A DNA stretch of 64,000 nt, from positions 6,972,001 through 7,036,000 of the forward strand of contig OX637402.1 of NCBI GenBank assembly GCA_951799425.1. The letters run 5' to 3'. The translations under genes were made by a program, and so were the position numbers. This DNA comes from Ilex aquifolium. Its lineage: Eukaryota; Streptophyta; Magnoliopsida; Aquifoliales; Aquifoliaceae. Shown here in pieces: positions 46,822-58,200 of the stretch (position 1 is the first letter of the stretch; every line of letters starts with the position of its first letter). The notes under the pieces were generated by a model. It was not told the DNA's origin, did no database searches, and saw only the letters and a list, made by a program, of their open reading frames with translations.

Positions 46822-46994
46822 ACTACCGGTAGTCAATGGGTAACTACCGGTAGTCGACTGTCCAGTGTGTATCAGCTACCGGTAGCCAACAGGTAGTCGT
46901 AACTCCAGAAGGTTTCGGCTACCGGTAGACAACAGGTAGTCGTAACTCCAGAATGTTTCGGCTACCGGTAGCCGATAAACAGCTACCGGTAGTC
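46822..46994 (+). repeat. CTACCGGTAG palindrome cluster in D LTR1
   Basis: Six perfect ACCGGT-centred palindromes (AACTACCGGTAGTC, AGCTACCGGTAGCC and variants) plus half-copies (CAACAGGTAGTCGTAACTCC, twice). Repeated at 54457-54629 and 62110-62282. Confidence 0.85.
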
Positions 46995-47268
46995 ATTCCA
47001 AAAATCTGAAATTTTCAATTGTTTTGCCAAATCTTTGGGCTTTGAATTTCCTTCCCTTAGATGATCAAAGTGGACCCTAATGGGGTACAAACCACGGTGT
47101 ATGGAACTTTAATTGAATCAAATGAATGTTAAACCGAATTTTCATTATGGGTTATAATCCCGGCTTAATAATATTCTTGATGTGGTGTCGGGCTAAGCGA
47201 TATCCACGGATGTTTCCGCGGGTTGATGGGTTATCAACGGGACCCCCGGATTTTGGGGTGTCACAGCT

Positions 47269-47280
47269 TGGTATCAGAGC
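47269..47280 (+). other. Primer binding site of D body 1
   Basis: TGGTATCAGAGC, perfect initiator tRNA-Met match, three bases (GCT) after LTR1. The leader 47281-47640 holds no other feature I recognise. Confidence 0.9.
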
Positions 47281-47640
47281 CTAGGTATGCGATTTACTTA
47301 GGGCTTGTTGGGCATTGGGTCTAGACCATTGCATGCATTGTACATTTCATCTTGTGTGTTTAAAAGTTACATGTTAATTGTTGTTTGCTATATGTTATGT
47401 GCTACATGACATGTGAATTGTATACATGGTAGGATGTACATGTAAAGGAACACATTAAGTTAGAAAACAAAACCCTGTGTTCGGAAAAAGAAATGGACGG
47501 AGTGGTTCATGGTATAAATGTCTACTAGTGGGTGGCATAAGCATTGCTAGTGAGACAATGAGAAGAATTCTCAAAGTTTCGAATCTTGATCCCGATTTTG
47601 GGATACCTTGTGAGACTTGTTTGCTAACTGACAAATGTAG

Positions 47641-50600
47641 ATGGCTAGTCGAGGAAGGGGACGCCGAGGCGGTGGGAGAACAAATCAACCCCCACCGGCC
47701 TTCGATCAACAGGCCTTTAATGAGACTATGGGCATGATGGCAGCTACGGTTGCACACCGGGGAGGTATGAGTAACCTCCAACAGTTCAAAGCGCATAAAC
47801 CTCCAGTTTTTAAGGGAGGGGCGGATCCTATGGTGGCTGACCATTGGTTCCGGCAGGTTACGAAGATCTTGAAGGCAATGGGAATCACTTCCGATGCCAG
47901 TAAGATAACACTAGCTGCATTTCAGCTAGAAGGAGAATCCCAAGTGTGGTCGGATTGGGTCTCGGGCACGAAAAACCTTGAGACTATGACATGGGAAGAG
48001 TTCAAGGAGCTCTTCATGGGCAAGTATTTTCCACCGGCCATGCGACATGCAAAGGCCCGGGAGTTTCTGGAATTGAAACAAGGAACCATGACGGTGATGG
48101 AATACGTGGCGAAGTTCACGGAACTAGCACGTTTCGCCGATGATTACGTAGCCACAGCTGTGGCTAAGGTAAGAAGGTTTGAGGAAGGCTTGAAGCTTTC
48201 CATTCGGGGGAAAATTGTAGATCTTCTCCTACAAGATCTGGATTTAATGATCACGACGGCTATGGCAATTGAACGTGAGGTGGATGACGCGAGGAATATT
48301 CGCGAGGGTGGTACTAAGGACAAGAAGAAGGAGGGTCAAACCTCTTCTTCTAGTACGGGGAAGTGGCAGAGGACTTCTACTCCGCAGGGACAGCAAGGGC
48401 AGAGCCGCGGCTATCAAGGCCAAGGCCAGGGTCAATCCTCCCAAGGTGGGAGAAATCAGAGGCCTTCCTACCAGGCAGGCCAACGGACTTGCTATCATTG
48501 CCACCAACCGGGGCACATGAAGCGGGATTTTCCTCAGAGGCAGGGATCCCCGAGTTATGGGGCATCCCAGTCCCAGTCTTCAGTGGGGCACACACAGACA
48601 CCTTATGTTCCTCCCTACCCCACTACGGGCCAGGGAAGCCAGTACCAGTTCCAGGGTGCTGCACAGACCCCTACTACATCACGTGCGAGTGCCACGCAAT
48701 CAGGCCAGATGGGCCAGAGTTTGGGTCGAGGCCGAGGACAGGGTTCACAAGCAGGTACTTCGGGAACCCAGGGGCGTGTCTACGCCATGATACCTCAGAC
48801 CGAGCCAGCAGACCAATCGGTGATACAGGGTACATTTCTACTCTCTCGTTTATGGGCTAGGGTATTATTTGATTCTGGTGCATCACATTCATTTATTGCT
48901 GCATCTTGTGTGGAAGACTTGGGCTTAGAGGTTGAGACCTTGGAAGAGCCATTGCATGTGAGTTCTCCCCTAGGTGCTAGGGTGAGGGTTGGTCAGATAT
49001 GTCGGGACTGTGAGTTAGAGATCTCTGGGATTCTACTCACCGTTGACCTTAGGGTCATGGACATGTCGGAGTTCGATGTCATCCTAGGAATGGATTGGTT
49101 GACGGCACACCGTGTTGTTATTGACTGTGATCGGAAGAGGGTCACTGCTTATACGCCTGAGGGTGTTTGTTTCAAGTTCCAGGGGGACAAGCATGGTGCT
49201 TTACCCCAAGGGGTGTATGACTCCCGATGGCACGGGCAGTTGATGGGTTGGCTAGCAAGCCTTACCCTAGAGAACGAGGAGAGGCAGGAGTTGGGTCTAC
49301 CTCGAGTGGTTTGTGAATACGAGGATGTTTTTCCGGATGAATTACCGAGATTACCTCCACATAGGGATGTAGACTTTACCATTGAGTTACATCCTGGCAC
49401 TTCGCCCATTTCTATGACTCCACATAGGATGGCGCCTGCTGAGTTGCAAGAACTCAAGGTCCAATTGCAGGAATTGTTGGACAGGGGGTTCATTAGACCG
49501 AGTACCTCACCATGGGGCGCTCCGGTGTTATTTGCAAAGAAGAAGGACAACACCCTTCGACTCTGCATAGATTACCGGCAGTTAAATAGGGTTACTATCA
49601 AGAACAGGTACCCTTTGCCAAGGATTGATGACTTGTTTGATCAACTGAGAGGGGCGCGGGTCTACTCCAAAATAGATCTACGTACCGGTTACCATCAGTT
49701 GAGGGTTAGGGAGGCAGATATCCCTAAGACGGCGTTCAGAACGCGGTATGGACATTACGAGTTTACTGTCATGCCTTTCGGATTGACGAATGCCCCGGCG
49801 GCATTCATGGATCTCATGCATAGGGTGTTCCAACCCTACCTTGATCAATTTGTCGTAGTCTTTGTTGACGACATCTTGATCTATTCCAAGTCTGAGGAGG
49901 AGCATGAGGGTCACTTGAGGATCGTTCTTCAGATCTTGAGAGACCATCAGTTGTATGCCAAGTTCAGCAAGTGTGAGTTTTGGCTGACTGAGGTGAAGTT
50001 TTTGGGACATGTAGTGTCGGCTTCGGGTGTATCCGTAGACCCGGAGAAGGTCGAGGCGGTGATGAATTGGGAGAGGCCGAAGTCAGTTTTCGAGATACGC
50101 AGTTTCTTGGGATTGGCTGGGTATTATCGGCGGTTTATCGAGGACTTCTCTAGGTTAGCTGCACCTATGACGAAGTTGACTCGGAAGGAGGTTAAGTTTG
50201 AGTGGAATGATTCTTGCGAGAAGGCATTGCAGGAGTTGAAGAGGAGGCTTACTTCAGCTCCTATATTGATAGTCCCAGAAAGGGGACAGAGGTACACAGT
50301 CTATTGTGATGCCTCTAAGGACGGGCTCGGATGTGTGTTGATGCAGTCCGGGAGGGTCGTGGCTTATGGTTCTCGACAGTTAAAGAACCACGAGCAGAAT
50401 TACCCTACGCATGATATGGAGTTGGCGGCTATTGTCTTTGCCTTGAAGGCTTGGCGCCACTACCTGTATGGTGAGCAGTTTGAGGTGTTTTCAGACCACA
50501 AGAGTCTGAAGTACATCTTTACACAGCGGGACCTCAACATGAGGCAACGCAGATGGATGGAGTTTCTGGAAGATTACGACTTCACGTTGCATTACCATCC

Positions 50601-52215
50601 TGGTAAGGCAAATGTGGTGGCTGACGCACTTAGCCGGAAGTCAAGGGGAGTCTTGGCTAGTATGGCTTCCCGGGAGTGGGAAATGCTCGAAACTGTGGGA
50701 CAGTTTGGGCTACATTACATGGGGCAGGCTCAGGGTACCTTGGGAAGTTTGGTGGCTACGCCGTCCCTACTGAGCAGAGTGATTGAGTCTCAGGGGCAAG
50801 ACCCAGAGATAGTGTCCATTAAGGACCGGGTGCAGTCGGGTACAGGTGACGAGGGCTGGGCCATTCATTTGGATGATAGTCTTCGGTATAGGGAAAGGAT
50901 TGTGGTTCCCCAATCTCCAGATCTAAGGGAGGAGATTCTTAGGGAATTTCATTGTTCCCGTTTTGCGGTTCATCCAGGGGGCACGAAGATGTATCATGAT
51001 CTTCGTCGCCAGTATTATTGGAGTGGGATGAAGAGACAAGTTGGTGAAATTGTTGGTAGATGTCTCACATGTCAGCAAGTGAAGGCTGAACACCAGAGAC
51101 CAGCGGGATTACTCCAGCCTTTGGAGGTAGCTGAGTGGAAGTGGGAGCATGTCACGATGGATTTTGTGACTCACTTGCCACGGACATCGCGGGGACATGA
51201 TGCGGTGTGGGTGATAGTGGACCGGCTTACGAAGTCGGCACACTTCTTGGCTGTGCGGATGACCTTCACATTGGAGGAATTCTGTAGGTTATATATACGG
51301 GAGATTGTCCGATTGCATGGGGTGCCCGTATCTATAGTATCGGATCGGGATCCCAGATTCACATCTCATTTTTGGGAGAGTTTCCAGCGAACCATGGGGA
51401 CTCAGTTGATGATGAGCACTGCTTTTCATCCCCAGACGGACGGTCAGTCTGAGAGGACCATCCAGACACTAGAGGACATGCTGCGTGCATGCGTCCTAGA
51501 CCTCAAGGGAAGCTGGGAAGATCACTTACCCTTGGTAGAGTTTGCCTATAACAATAGTTATCAGGCGAGCATACAGATGGCACCCTATGAGGCATTACAT
51601 GGGAGGCCTTGTAGATCTCCGGTTTGTTGGACGGAGGTTGGAGAGAGACCCTCTACGGGTCCAGAGTTGATTAGAGACACCTCAGGGAAGGTGGATTTGA
51701 TATGGAAGCGTCTTCTCACGGCGCAGAGCAGGCAGAAGAGCTATGCCGACAGACGGCGGCGACCTCTAGAGTTTGAGGTGGGAGATCACGTATTCTTGAA
51801 GGTTATGCCTACGAGAGGAGTGGTCAGGTTCGGCAAGCGGGGAAAACTGTCTCCGAGATATATCGGGCCCTTCGAGGTACTCGAGAGGGTTGGTGCAGTT
51901 GCTTACCGATTGGCGTTACCACCTGATTTAGCAGGTGTTCACGCAGTATTCCATGTCTCTATGCTCCCGAAATACACACCAGATCCGACTCATGTGGTGG
52001 ATTGGGGCGAGCTTGTTGTTGATACAGATGGGACCTTCGAAGAGGGACCGGTGCGTATTATGGATAGCCGGGAACAGGTTTTGCGAGGCAAGACCGTGAG
52101 GCTAGTGAAGGTGCTTTGGCAGCACCGGGGAGTAGAGGAGGCAACATGGGAGCGTGAGGACACCATACGTGCCAATTACCCTTTCCTGTTTGAGGATAGA
52201 GGTACATTTTCATAG
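47641..52215 (+). CDS. gag-pol: Intact Gag-Pol polyprotein of D copy 1
   Basis: 1524 codons in one frame from ATG 360 bases after the primer site to TAG. Domains: Gag capsid about 45-215 ([24 protein letters not shown]); zinc knuckle 284-297, [14 protein letters not shown], with Phe replacing the final Cys; protease DSGAS at 411; RT about 575-750 ([23 protein letters not shown]) with FVDD at 741-744; RNase H Asp890, Glu927 and Asp952; integrase zinc residues His1104, His1111, Cys1141 and Cys1144; catalytic Asp1174, Asp1235 and Glu1271 (D-X35-E spacing); and a chromodomain-like C-terminus about 1465-1518 ([19 protein letters not shown]). It would make particles, copy its RNA and integrate, possibly guided to heterochromatin. 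Compared with copy 2 and M it has private changes, such as Pro in SMLPKYT where both others have Arg, so activity is not certain. Confidence 0.95.
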   Translation: MASRGRGRRGGGRTNQPPPAFDQQAFNETMGMMAATVAHRGGMSNLQQFKAHKPPVFKGGADPMVADHWFRQVTKILKAMGITSDASKITLAAFQLEGESQVWSDWVSGTKNLETMTWEEFKELFMGKYFPPAMRHAKAREFLELKQGTMTVMEYVAKFTELARFADDYVATAVAKVRRFEEGLKLSIRGKIVDLLLQDLDLMITTAMAIEREVDDARNIREGGTKDKKKEGQTSSSSTGKWQRTSTPQGQQGQSRGYQGQGQGQSSQGGRNQRPSYQAGQRTCYHCHQPGHMKRDFPQRQGSPSYGASQSQSSVGHTQTPYVPPYPTTGQGSQYQFQGAAQTPTTSRASATQSGQMGQSLGRGRGQGSQAGTSGTQGRVYAMIPQTEPADQSVIQGTFLLSRLWARVLFDSGASHSFIAASCVEDLGLEVETLEEPLHVSSPLGARVRVGQICRDCELEISGILLTVDLRVMDMSEFDVILGMDWLTAHRVVIDCDRKRVTAYTPEGVCFKFQGDKHGALPQGVYDSRWHGQLMGWLASLTLENEERQELGLPRVVCEYEDVFPDELPRLPPHRDVDFTIELHPGTSPISMTPHRMAPAELQELKVQLQELLDRGFIRPSTSPWGAPVLFAKKKDNTLRLCIDYRQLNRVTIKNRYPLPRIDDLFDQLRGARVYSKIDLRTGYHQLRVREADIPKTAFRTRYGHYEFTVMPFGLTNAPAAFMDLMHRVFQPYLDQFVVVFVDDILIYSKSEEEHEGHLRIVLQILRDHQLYAKFSKCEFWLTEVKFLGHVVSASGVSVDPEKVEAVMNWERPKSVFEIRSFLGLAGYYRRFIEDFSRLAAPMTKLTRKEVKFEWNDSCEKALQELKRRLTSAPILIVPERGQRYTVYCDASKDGLGCVLMQSGRVVAYGSRQLKNHEQNYPTHDMELAAIVFALKAWRHYLYGEQFEVFSDHKSLKYIFTQRDLNMRQRRWMEFLEDYDFTLHYHPGKANVVADALSRKSRGVLASMASREWEMLETVGQFGLHYMGQAQGTLGSLVATPSLLSRVIESQGQDPEIVSIKDRVQSGTGDEGWAIHLDDSLRYRERIVVPQSPDLREEILREFHCSRFAVHPGGTKMYHDLRRQYYWSGMKRQVGEIVGRCLTCQQVKAEHQRPAGLLQPLEVAEWKWEHVTMDFVTHLPRTSRGHDAVWVIVDRLTKSAHFLAVRMTFTLEEFCRLYIREIVRLHGVPVSIVSDRDPRFTSHFWESFQRTMGTQLMMSTAFHPQTDGQSERTIQTLEDMLRACVLDLKGSWEDHLPLVEFAYNNSYQASIQMAPYEALHGRPCRSPVCWTEVGERPSTGPELIRDTSGKVDLIWKRLLTAQSRQKSYADRRRRPLEFEVGDHVFLKVMPTRGVVRFGKRGKLSPRYIGPFEVLERVGAVAYRLALPPDLAGVHAVFHVSMLPKYTPDPTHVVDWGELVVDTDGTFEEGPVRIMDSREQVLRGKTVRLVKVLWQHRGVEEATWEREDTIRANYPFLFEDRGTFS

Positions 52216-52306
52216 TTACGGCTTGATATTGAGAGTACATTACTTGTTGCATATGCATGCTATTAAATGTATATGTGTATGTGAATTTCAGGGACGAAAT
52301 TCTTTT

Positions 52307-52319
52307 AAGGGGGGGAGAA
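52307..52319 (+). other. Polypurine tract of D body 1
   Basis: AAGGGGGGGAGAA directly before LTR2, following GACGAAATTC. Confidence 0.9.
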
Positions 52320-52709
52320 TGTGAAACCCGGGAAAATTTGAAATTTTTCTGAAAAAGGGCAAAATGGTAATTTGCCATTACTGCACGTATTTGAAATACA
52401 TATGTTCTAGACCTCGGATGAGGAAACGGAGTGCGTCGTTGGATTCGCAACGCGAAATCTAGTGACCACCAGAAATTTCGTTGAATTCCGAGATAGTCGG
52501 ATTTTGCACGTAGTTCGAGACGACTGCGTGGCGATTGACCTTTTAAAGGTCCCCAAAAACGAGAAATATTAAATTTCCTTAAAATTAAGTTAAAGTTCAA
52601 ATAAAATTAAATTGAAGTTAAACCGAGATCAAATAAATCGTTTCGGGATAAAAATCGGACCCGATTAAGTGGGGGACATGTGGCGCGACTCGGGCCAAGT
52701 CTTAAAAAG

Positions 52710-52718
52710 TATAAAAGG
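52710..52718 (+). promoter_or_regulatory. TATA box of D LTR2
   Basis: TATAAAAGG at the same offset (+391) as in LTR1. It would drive body 2. Confidence 0.65.
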
Positions 52719-54456
52719 GGCAAAATATCTGAAAAATCAGATATTCTATACCCATTTGGCCGGCTGGTTCAGGCGTGAGAAGAGAGAAAGAGAGAAAATC
52801 AATTCTTCAAGTCTTCTCTCTTGGATTCCTGGAGCTCCGTCGCTCGGATCAACAAGAACCAAGAATTAAAGTTGCTCTACGCGGTGAGGGCTTCGACTAC
52901 GTACCAAAAACAAGGCGTTTCACCGAATATCCAAGGGTGAAGTTTGGGGAAAGTCTTGGTTTTTGAGTGATTTTGGTGTATAGAGATTGCCTACATCTCT
53001 ATTGAGGTAGGGGTTATTCCTATCTTGGATCATTCTACCCTAGGTGTAGCTAGGTTAAGGATATATATATATATATACATGCATGTGTAATGATGTATAT
53101 ATGTGTTTATGGTTATGAGTATGAAAATGTGAGCATGAAATTGGTTTAGGCTAGATCCTAGTTTAATTTTGATATAAGGATGTTACATGTAATTCATCAT
53201 ATGACTTATGGCTATTGGAGGCATGCTATGTGTTATGAAATGTGCCTTGAAAGTGTTGGATAAGCATGCTATGAGTTTATACATTGTGCCTATAAGGTGT
53301 TTGATAAAATGCCTTGATTGTTTAAATGGTTATTTGATGCCATTGGAATCACATGTTTGAATGTGTTATGGATGTGTTGACATATGCTCATTGATATGTT
53401 GTTTATGATGGTTTATGGAATTTACATGCTTATGATTTAAATTCCATGGAATGTGAGGATATGTGTTGATTATTGCTCATGTAGTATACATTACATATTG
53501 GGCATGATCATGGCATCACATTCATGGGACAATTGCATGAGTGTTGGTGTGTGGGAGATGCATAGATTTAATCGACACCTTGTTTGGTGCTTGATATGTG
53601 GGCTCGGGAGAAATTGGATCGACGATCCTTTTTGAGTCGCATGTTGCATAAGGAAAACTTGTGTTGGGTATAGCAAGAAGGGGCATGACGACTTCCTTGG
53701 GTGCAAAACCCTAAACCACTTGGTTGAGTCACTTGGCCGGCGGTGAGATTCCAGAAAAGTGACACGGTGTACGGAACCGGCGGTGTGATTCCGAAAATCC
53801 GTTGCCCAAAGAAAACACAAGGATTTGGTTATAAAAACACCCATTCAATGGGTAGATTCCAATAATGATCGGATTTCATAACGATCATTGGAAGGATTTT
53901 TCCGTCAATAGACGGGTTGCATTACACTTTGGCGTTGCATTGTGTTGTGTGAGTCGGTGAGGACTCGGGTTGAAATGCATGGGTGAGTGTCACTTCATTC
54001 CATGCTACATAGAATGCATAAGTATGAGAAATAATTAATTATATGTTTATGTGATGATTACATGAGCATGTGCATCTAGGGGAAGAGTAACCTCTATAGG
54101 TTTATCTCTACTGGGCGTTGTGCTCACCCTATACGGGAAACAATTTCAGGTGTCGGGTTTACACCGGCGATTGGCTCCCATGGAGAGCATCAAGGGTGAA
54201 GGGGGCCTAAGTGCGGCCTTATCTCAAGATTTTGTAAACCTTTTGTTTTACAATGGTTTATGACATGTAAATTTTGTATAAACAAACTTATTTCATTCCC
54301 TTTTTGAATTATATTTGTATGGGATAGATTGTAATGGTCGTGTATGGATCTTGTGCAAAATGTAAAAATATAGTTGTACATGTCTTGGATGATGTGGAAT
54401 TGAGTTAGGATGAATTGGAAATGAAAAATGGAGCAAGAAAGCAAATCTGGGCAGCA

Positions 54457-54629
54457 ACTACCGGTAGTCAATGGGTAACTACCGGTAGTCGACTGTCCAG
54501 TGTGTATCAGCTACCGGTAGCCAACAGGTAGTCGTAACTCCAGAAGGTTTCGGCTACCGGTAGACAACAGGTAGTCGTAACTCCAGAATGTTTCGGCTAC
54601 CGGTAGCCGATAAACAGCTACCGGTAGTC
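54457..54629 (+). repeat. CTACCGGTAG palindrome cluster in D LTR2
   Basis: Identical arrangement to LTR1. Confidence 0.85.
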
Positions 54630-54903
54630 ATTCCAAAAATCTGAAATTTTCAATTGTTTTGCCAAATCTTTGGGCTTTGAATTTCCTTCCCTTAGATGAT
54701 CAAAGTGGACCCTAATGGGGTACAAACCACGGTGTATGGAACTTTAATTGAATCAAATGAATGTTAAACCGAATTTTCATTATGGGTTATAATCCCGGCT
54801 TAATAATATTCTTGATGTGGTGTCGGGCTAAGCGATATCCACGGATGTTTCCGCGGGTTGATGGGTTATCAACGGGACCCCCGGATTTTGGGGTGTCACA
54901 GCT

Positions 54904-54915
54904 TGGTATCAGAGC
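54904..54915 (+). other. Primer binding site of D body 2
   Basis: TGGTATCAGAGC, three bases after LTR2. Confidence 0.9.
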
Positions 54916-55275
54916 CTAGGTATGCGATTTACTTAGGGCTTGTTGGGCATTGGGTCTAGACCATTGCATGCATTGTACATTTCATCTTGTGTGTTTAAAA
55001 GTTACATGTTAATTGTTGTTTGCTATATGTTATGTGCTACATGACATGTGAATTGTATACATGGTAGGATGTACATGTAAAGGAACACATTAAGTTAGAA
55101 AACAAAACCCTGTGTTCGGAAAAAGAAATGGACGGAGTGGTTCATGGTATAAATGTCTACTAGTGGGTGGCATAAGCATTGCTAGTGAGACAATGAGAAG
55201 AATTCTCAAAGTTTCGAATCTTGATCCCGATTTTGGGATACCTTGTGAGACTTGTTTGCTAACTGACAAATGTAG

Positions 55276-58200
55276 ATGGCTAGTCGAGGAAGGGGACGCC
55301 GAGGCGGTGGGAGAACAAATCAACCCCCACCGGCCTTCGATCAACAGGCCTTTAATGAGACTATGGGCATGATGGCAGCTACGGTTGCACACCGGGGAGG
55401 TATGAGTAACCTCCAACAGTTCAAAGCGCATAAACCTCCAGTTTTTAAGGGAGGGGCGGATCCTATGGTGGCTGACCATTGGTTCCGGCAGGTTACGAAG
55501 ATCTTGAAGGCAATGGGAATCACTTCCGATGCCAGTAAGATAACACTAGCTGCATTTCAGCTAGAAGGAGAATCCCAAGTGTGGTCGGATTGGGTCTCGG
55601 GCACGAAAAACCTTGAGACTATGACATGGGAAGAGTTCAAGGAGCTCTTCATGGGCAAGTATTTTCCACCGGCCATGCGACATGCAAAGGCCCGGGAGTT
55701 TCTGGAATTGAAACAAGGAACCATGACGGTGATGGAATACGTGGCGAAGTTCACGGAACTAGCACGTTTCGCCGATGATTACGTAGCCACAGCTGTGGCT
55801 AAGGTAAGAAGGTTTGAGGAAGGCTTGAAGCTTTCCATTCGGGGGAAAATTGTAGATCTTCTCCTACAAGATCTGGATTTAATGATCACGACGGCTATGG
55901 CAATTGAACGTGAGGTGGATGACGCGAGGAATATTCGCGAGGGTGGTACTAAGGACAAGAAGAAGGAGGGTCAAACCTCTTCTTCTAGTACGGGGAAGTG
56001 GCAGAGGACTTCTACTCCGCAGGGACAGCAAGGGCAGAGCCGCGGCTATCAAGGCCAAGGCCAGGGTCAATCCTCCCAAGGTGGGAGAAATCAGAGGCCT
56101 TCCTACCAGGCAGGCCAACGGACTTGCTATCATTGCCACCAACCGGGGCACATGAAGCGGGATTTTCCTCAGAGGCAGGGATCCCCGAGTTATGGGGCAT
56201 CCCAGTCCCAGTCTTCAGTGGGGCACACACAGACACCTTATGTTCCTCCCTACCCCACTACGGGCCAGGGAAGCCAGTACCAGTTCCAGGGTGCTGCACA
56301 GACCCCTACTACATCACGTGCGAGTGCCACGCAATCAGGCCAGATGGGCCAGAGTTTGGGTCGAGGCCGAGGACAGGGTTCACAAGCAGGTACTTCGGGA
56401 ACCCAGGGGCGTGTCTACGCCATGATACCTCAGACCGAGCCAGCAGACCAATCGGTGATACAGGGTACATTTCTACTCTCTCGTTTATGGGCTAGGGTAT
56501 TATTTGATTCTGGTGCATCACATTCATTTATTGCTGCATCTTGTGTGGAAGACTTGGGCTTAGAGGTTGAGACCTTGGAAGAGCCATTGCATGTGAGTTC
56601 TCCCCTAGGTGCTAGGGTGAGGGTTGGTCAGATATGTCGGGACTGTGAGTTAGAGATCTCTGGGATTCTACTCACCGTTGACCTTAGGGTCATGGACATG
56701 TCGGAGTTCGATGTCATCCTAGGAATGGATTGGTTGATGGCACACCGTGTTGTTATTGACTGTGATCGGAAGAGGGTCACTGCTTATACGCCTGAGGGTG
56801 TTTGTTTCAAGTTCCAGGGGGACAAGCATGGTGTTTACCCCAAGGGGTGTATGACTCCCGATGGCACGGGCAGTTGATGGGTTGGCTAGCAAGCCTTACC
56901 CTAGAGAACGAGGAGAGGCAGGAGTTGGGTCTACCTCGAGTGGTTTGTGAATACGAGGATGTTTTTCCGGATGAATTACCGAGATTACCTCCACATAGGG
57001 ATGTAGACTTTACCATTGAGTTACATCCTGGCACTTCGCCCATTTCTATGACTCCACATAGGATGGCGCCTGCTGAGTTGCAAGAACTCAAGGTCCAATT
57101 GCAGGAATTGTTGGACAGGGGGTTCATTAGACCGAGTACCTCACCATGGGGCGCTCCGGTGTTATTTGCAAAGAAGAAGGACAACACCCTTCGACTCTGC
57201 ATAGATTACCGGCAGTTAAATAGGGTTACTATCAAGAACAGGTACCCTTTGCCAAGGATTGATGACTTGTTTGATCAACTGAGAGGGGCGCGGGTCTACT
57301 CCAAAATAGATCTACGTACCGGTTACCATCAGTTGAGGGTTAGGGAGGCAGATATCCCTAAGACGGCGTTCAGAACGCGGTATGGGCATTACGAGTTTAC
57401 TGTCATGCCTTTCGGATTGACGAATGCCCCGGCGGCATTCATGGATCTCATGCATAGGGTGTTCCAACCCTACCTTGATCAATTTGTCGTAGTCTTTGTT
57501 GACGACATCTTGATCTATTCCAAGTCTGAGGAGGAGCATGAGGGTCACTTGAGGATCGTTCTTCAGATCTTGAGAGACCATCAGTTGTATGCCAAGTTCA
57601 GCAAGTGTGAGTTTTGGCTGACTGAGGTGAAGTTTTTGGGACATGTAGTGTCGGCTTCGGGTGTATCCGTAGACCCGGAGAAGGTCGAGGCGGTGATGAA
57701 TTGGGAGAGGCCGAAGTCAGTTTTCGAGATACGCAGTTTCTTGGGATTGGCTGGGTATTATCGGCGGTTTATCGAGGACTTCTCTAGGTTAGCTGCACCT
57801 ATGACGAAGTTGACTCGGAAGGAGGTTAAGTTTGAGTGGAATGATTCTTGCGAGAAGGCATTCCAGGAGTTGAAGAGGAGGCTTACTTCAGCTCCTATAT
57901 TGATAGTCCCAGAAAGGGGACAGAGGTACACAGTCTATTGTGATGCCTCTAAGGACGGGCTCGGATGTGTGTTGATGCAGTCCGGGAGGGTCGTGGCTTA
58001 TGGTTCTCGACAGTTAAAGAACCACGAGCAGAATTACCCTACGCATGATATGGAGTTGGCGGCTATTGTCTTTGCCTTGAAGGCTTGGCGCCACTACCTG
58101 TATGGTGAGCAGTTTGAGGTGTTTTCAGACCACAAGAGTCTGAAGTACATCTTTACACAGCGGGACCTCAACATGAGGCAACGCAGATGGATGGAGTTTC

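Larger units (their letters stand above)
44666..47265 (+). repeat. LTR1 of D
   Basis: 2600 bp, begins TGTGAAACCCGGG and ends GTGTCACA (TGTGA/TCACA ends). It contains a TATA box at +391, an (AT)n run near 45408-45421, a CTACCGGTAG cluster at 46822-46994 and an end hairpin GTTGAT-GGGTT-ATCAAC about 30-45 bases before the 3' end. Confidence 0.95.
52320..54900 (+). repeat. LTR2 (middle) of D
   Basis: 2581 bp. Nearly identical to LTR1 and LTR3, but with a private 19-base deletion near 54005 and a few private substitutions (for example CCTGGAGC near 52829). It serves as 3' LTR of body 1 and 5' LTR of body 2. Confidence 0.95.

Noticed and set aside
47455-47844. 129-codon minus-strand frame at the D gag start (also 55090-55479)
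   Set aside because: Antisense to the leader and Gag start; no family resemblance.
48244-48860. Overlapping open frames on both strands inside the D gag
   Set aside because: Shadows of the GC-richer coding frame; no domain words, and the same shadows recur in copy 2.
52058-52600. 180-codon minus-strand frame across the body-LTR border of D (and 59692-60234)
   Set aside because: Spans coding end, polypurine tract and LTR in antisense; no recognisable domain; part of the open frame is simply antisense to the chromodomain-like region.
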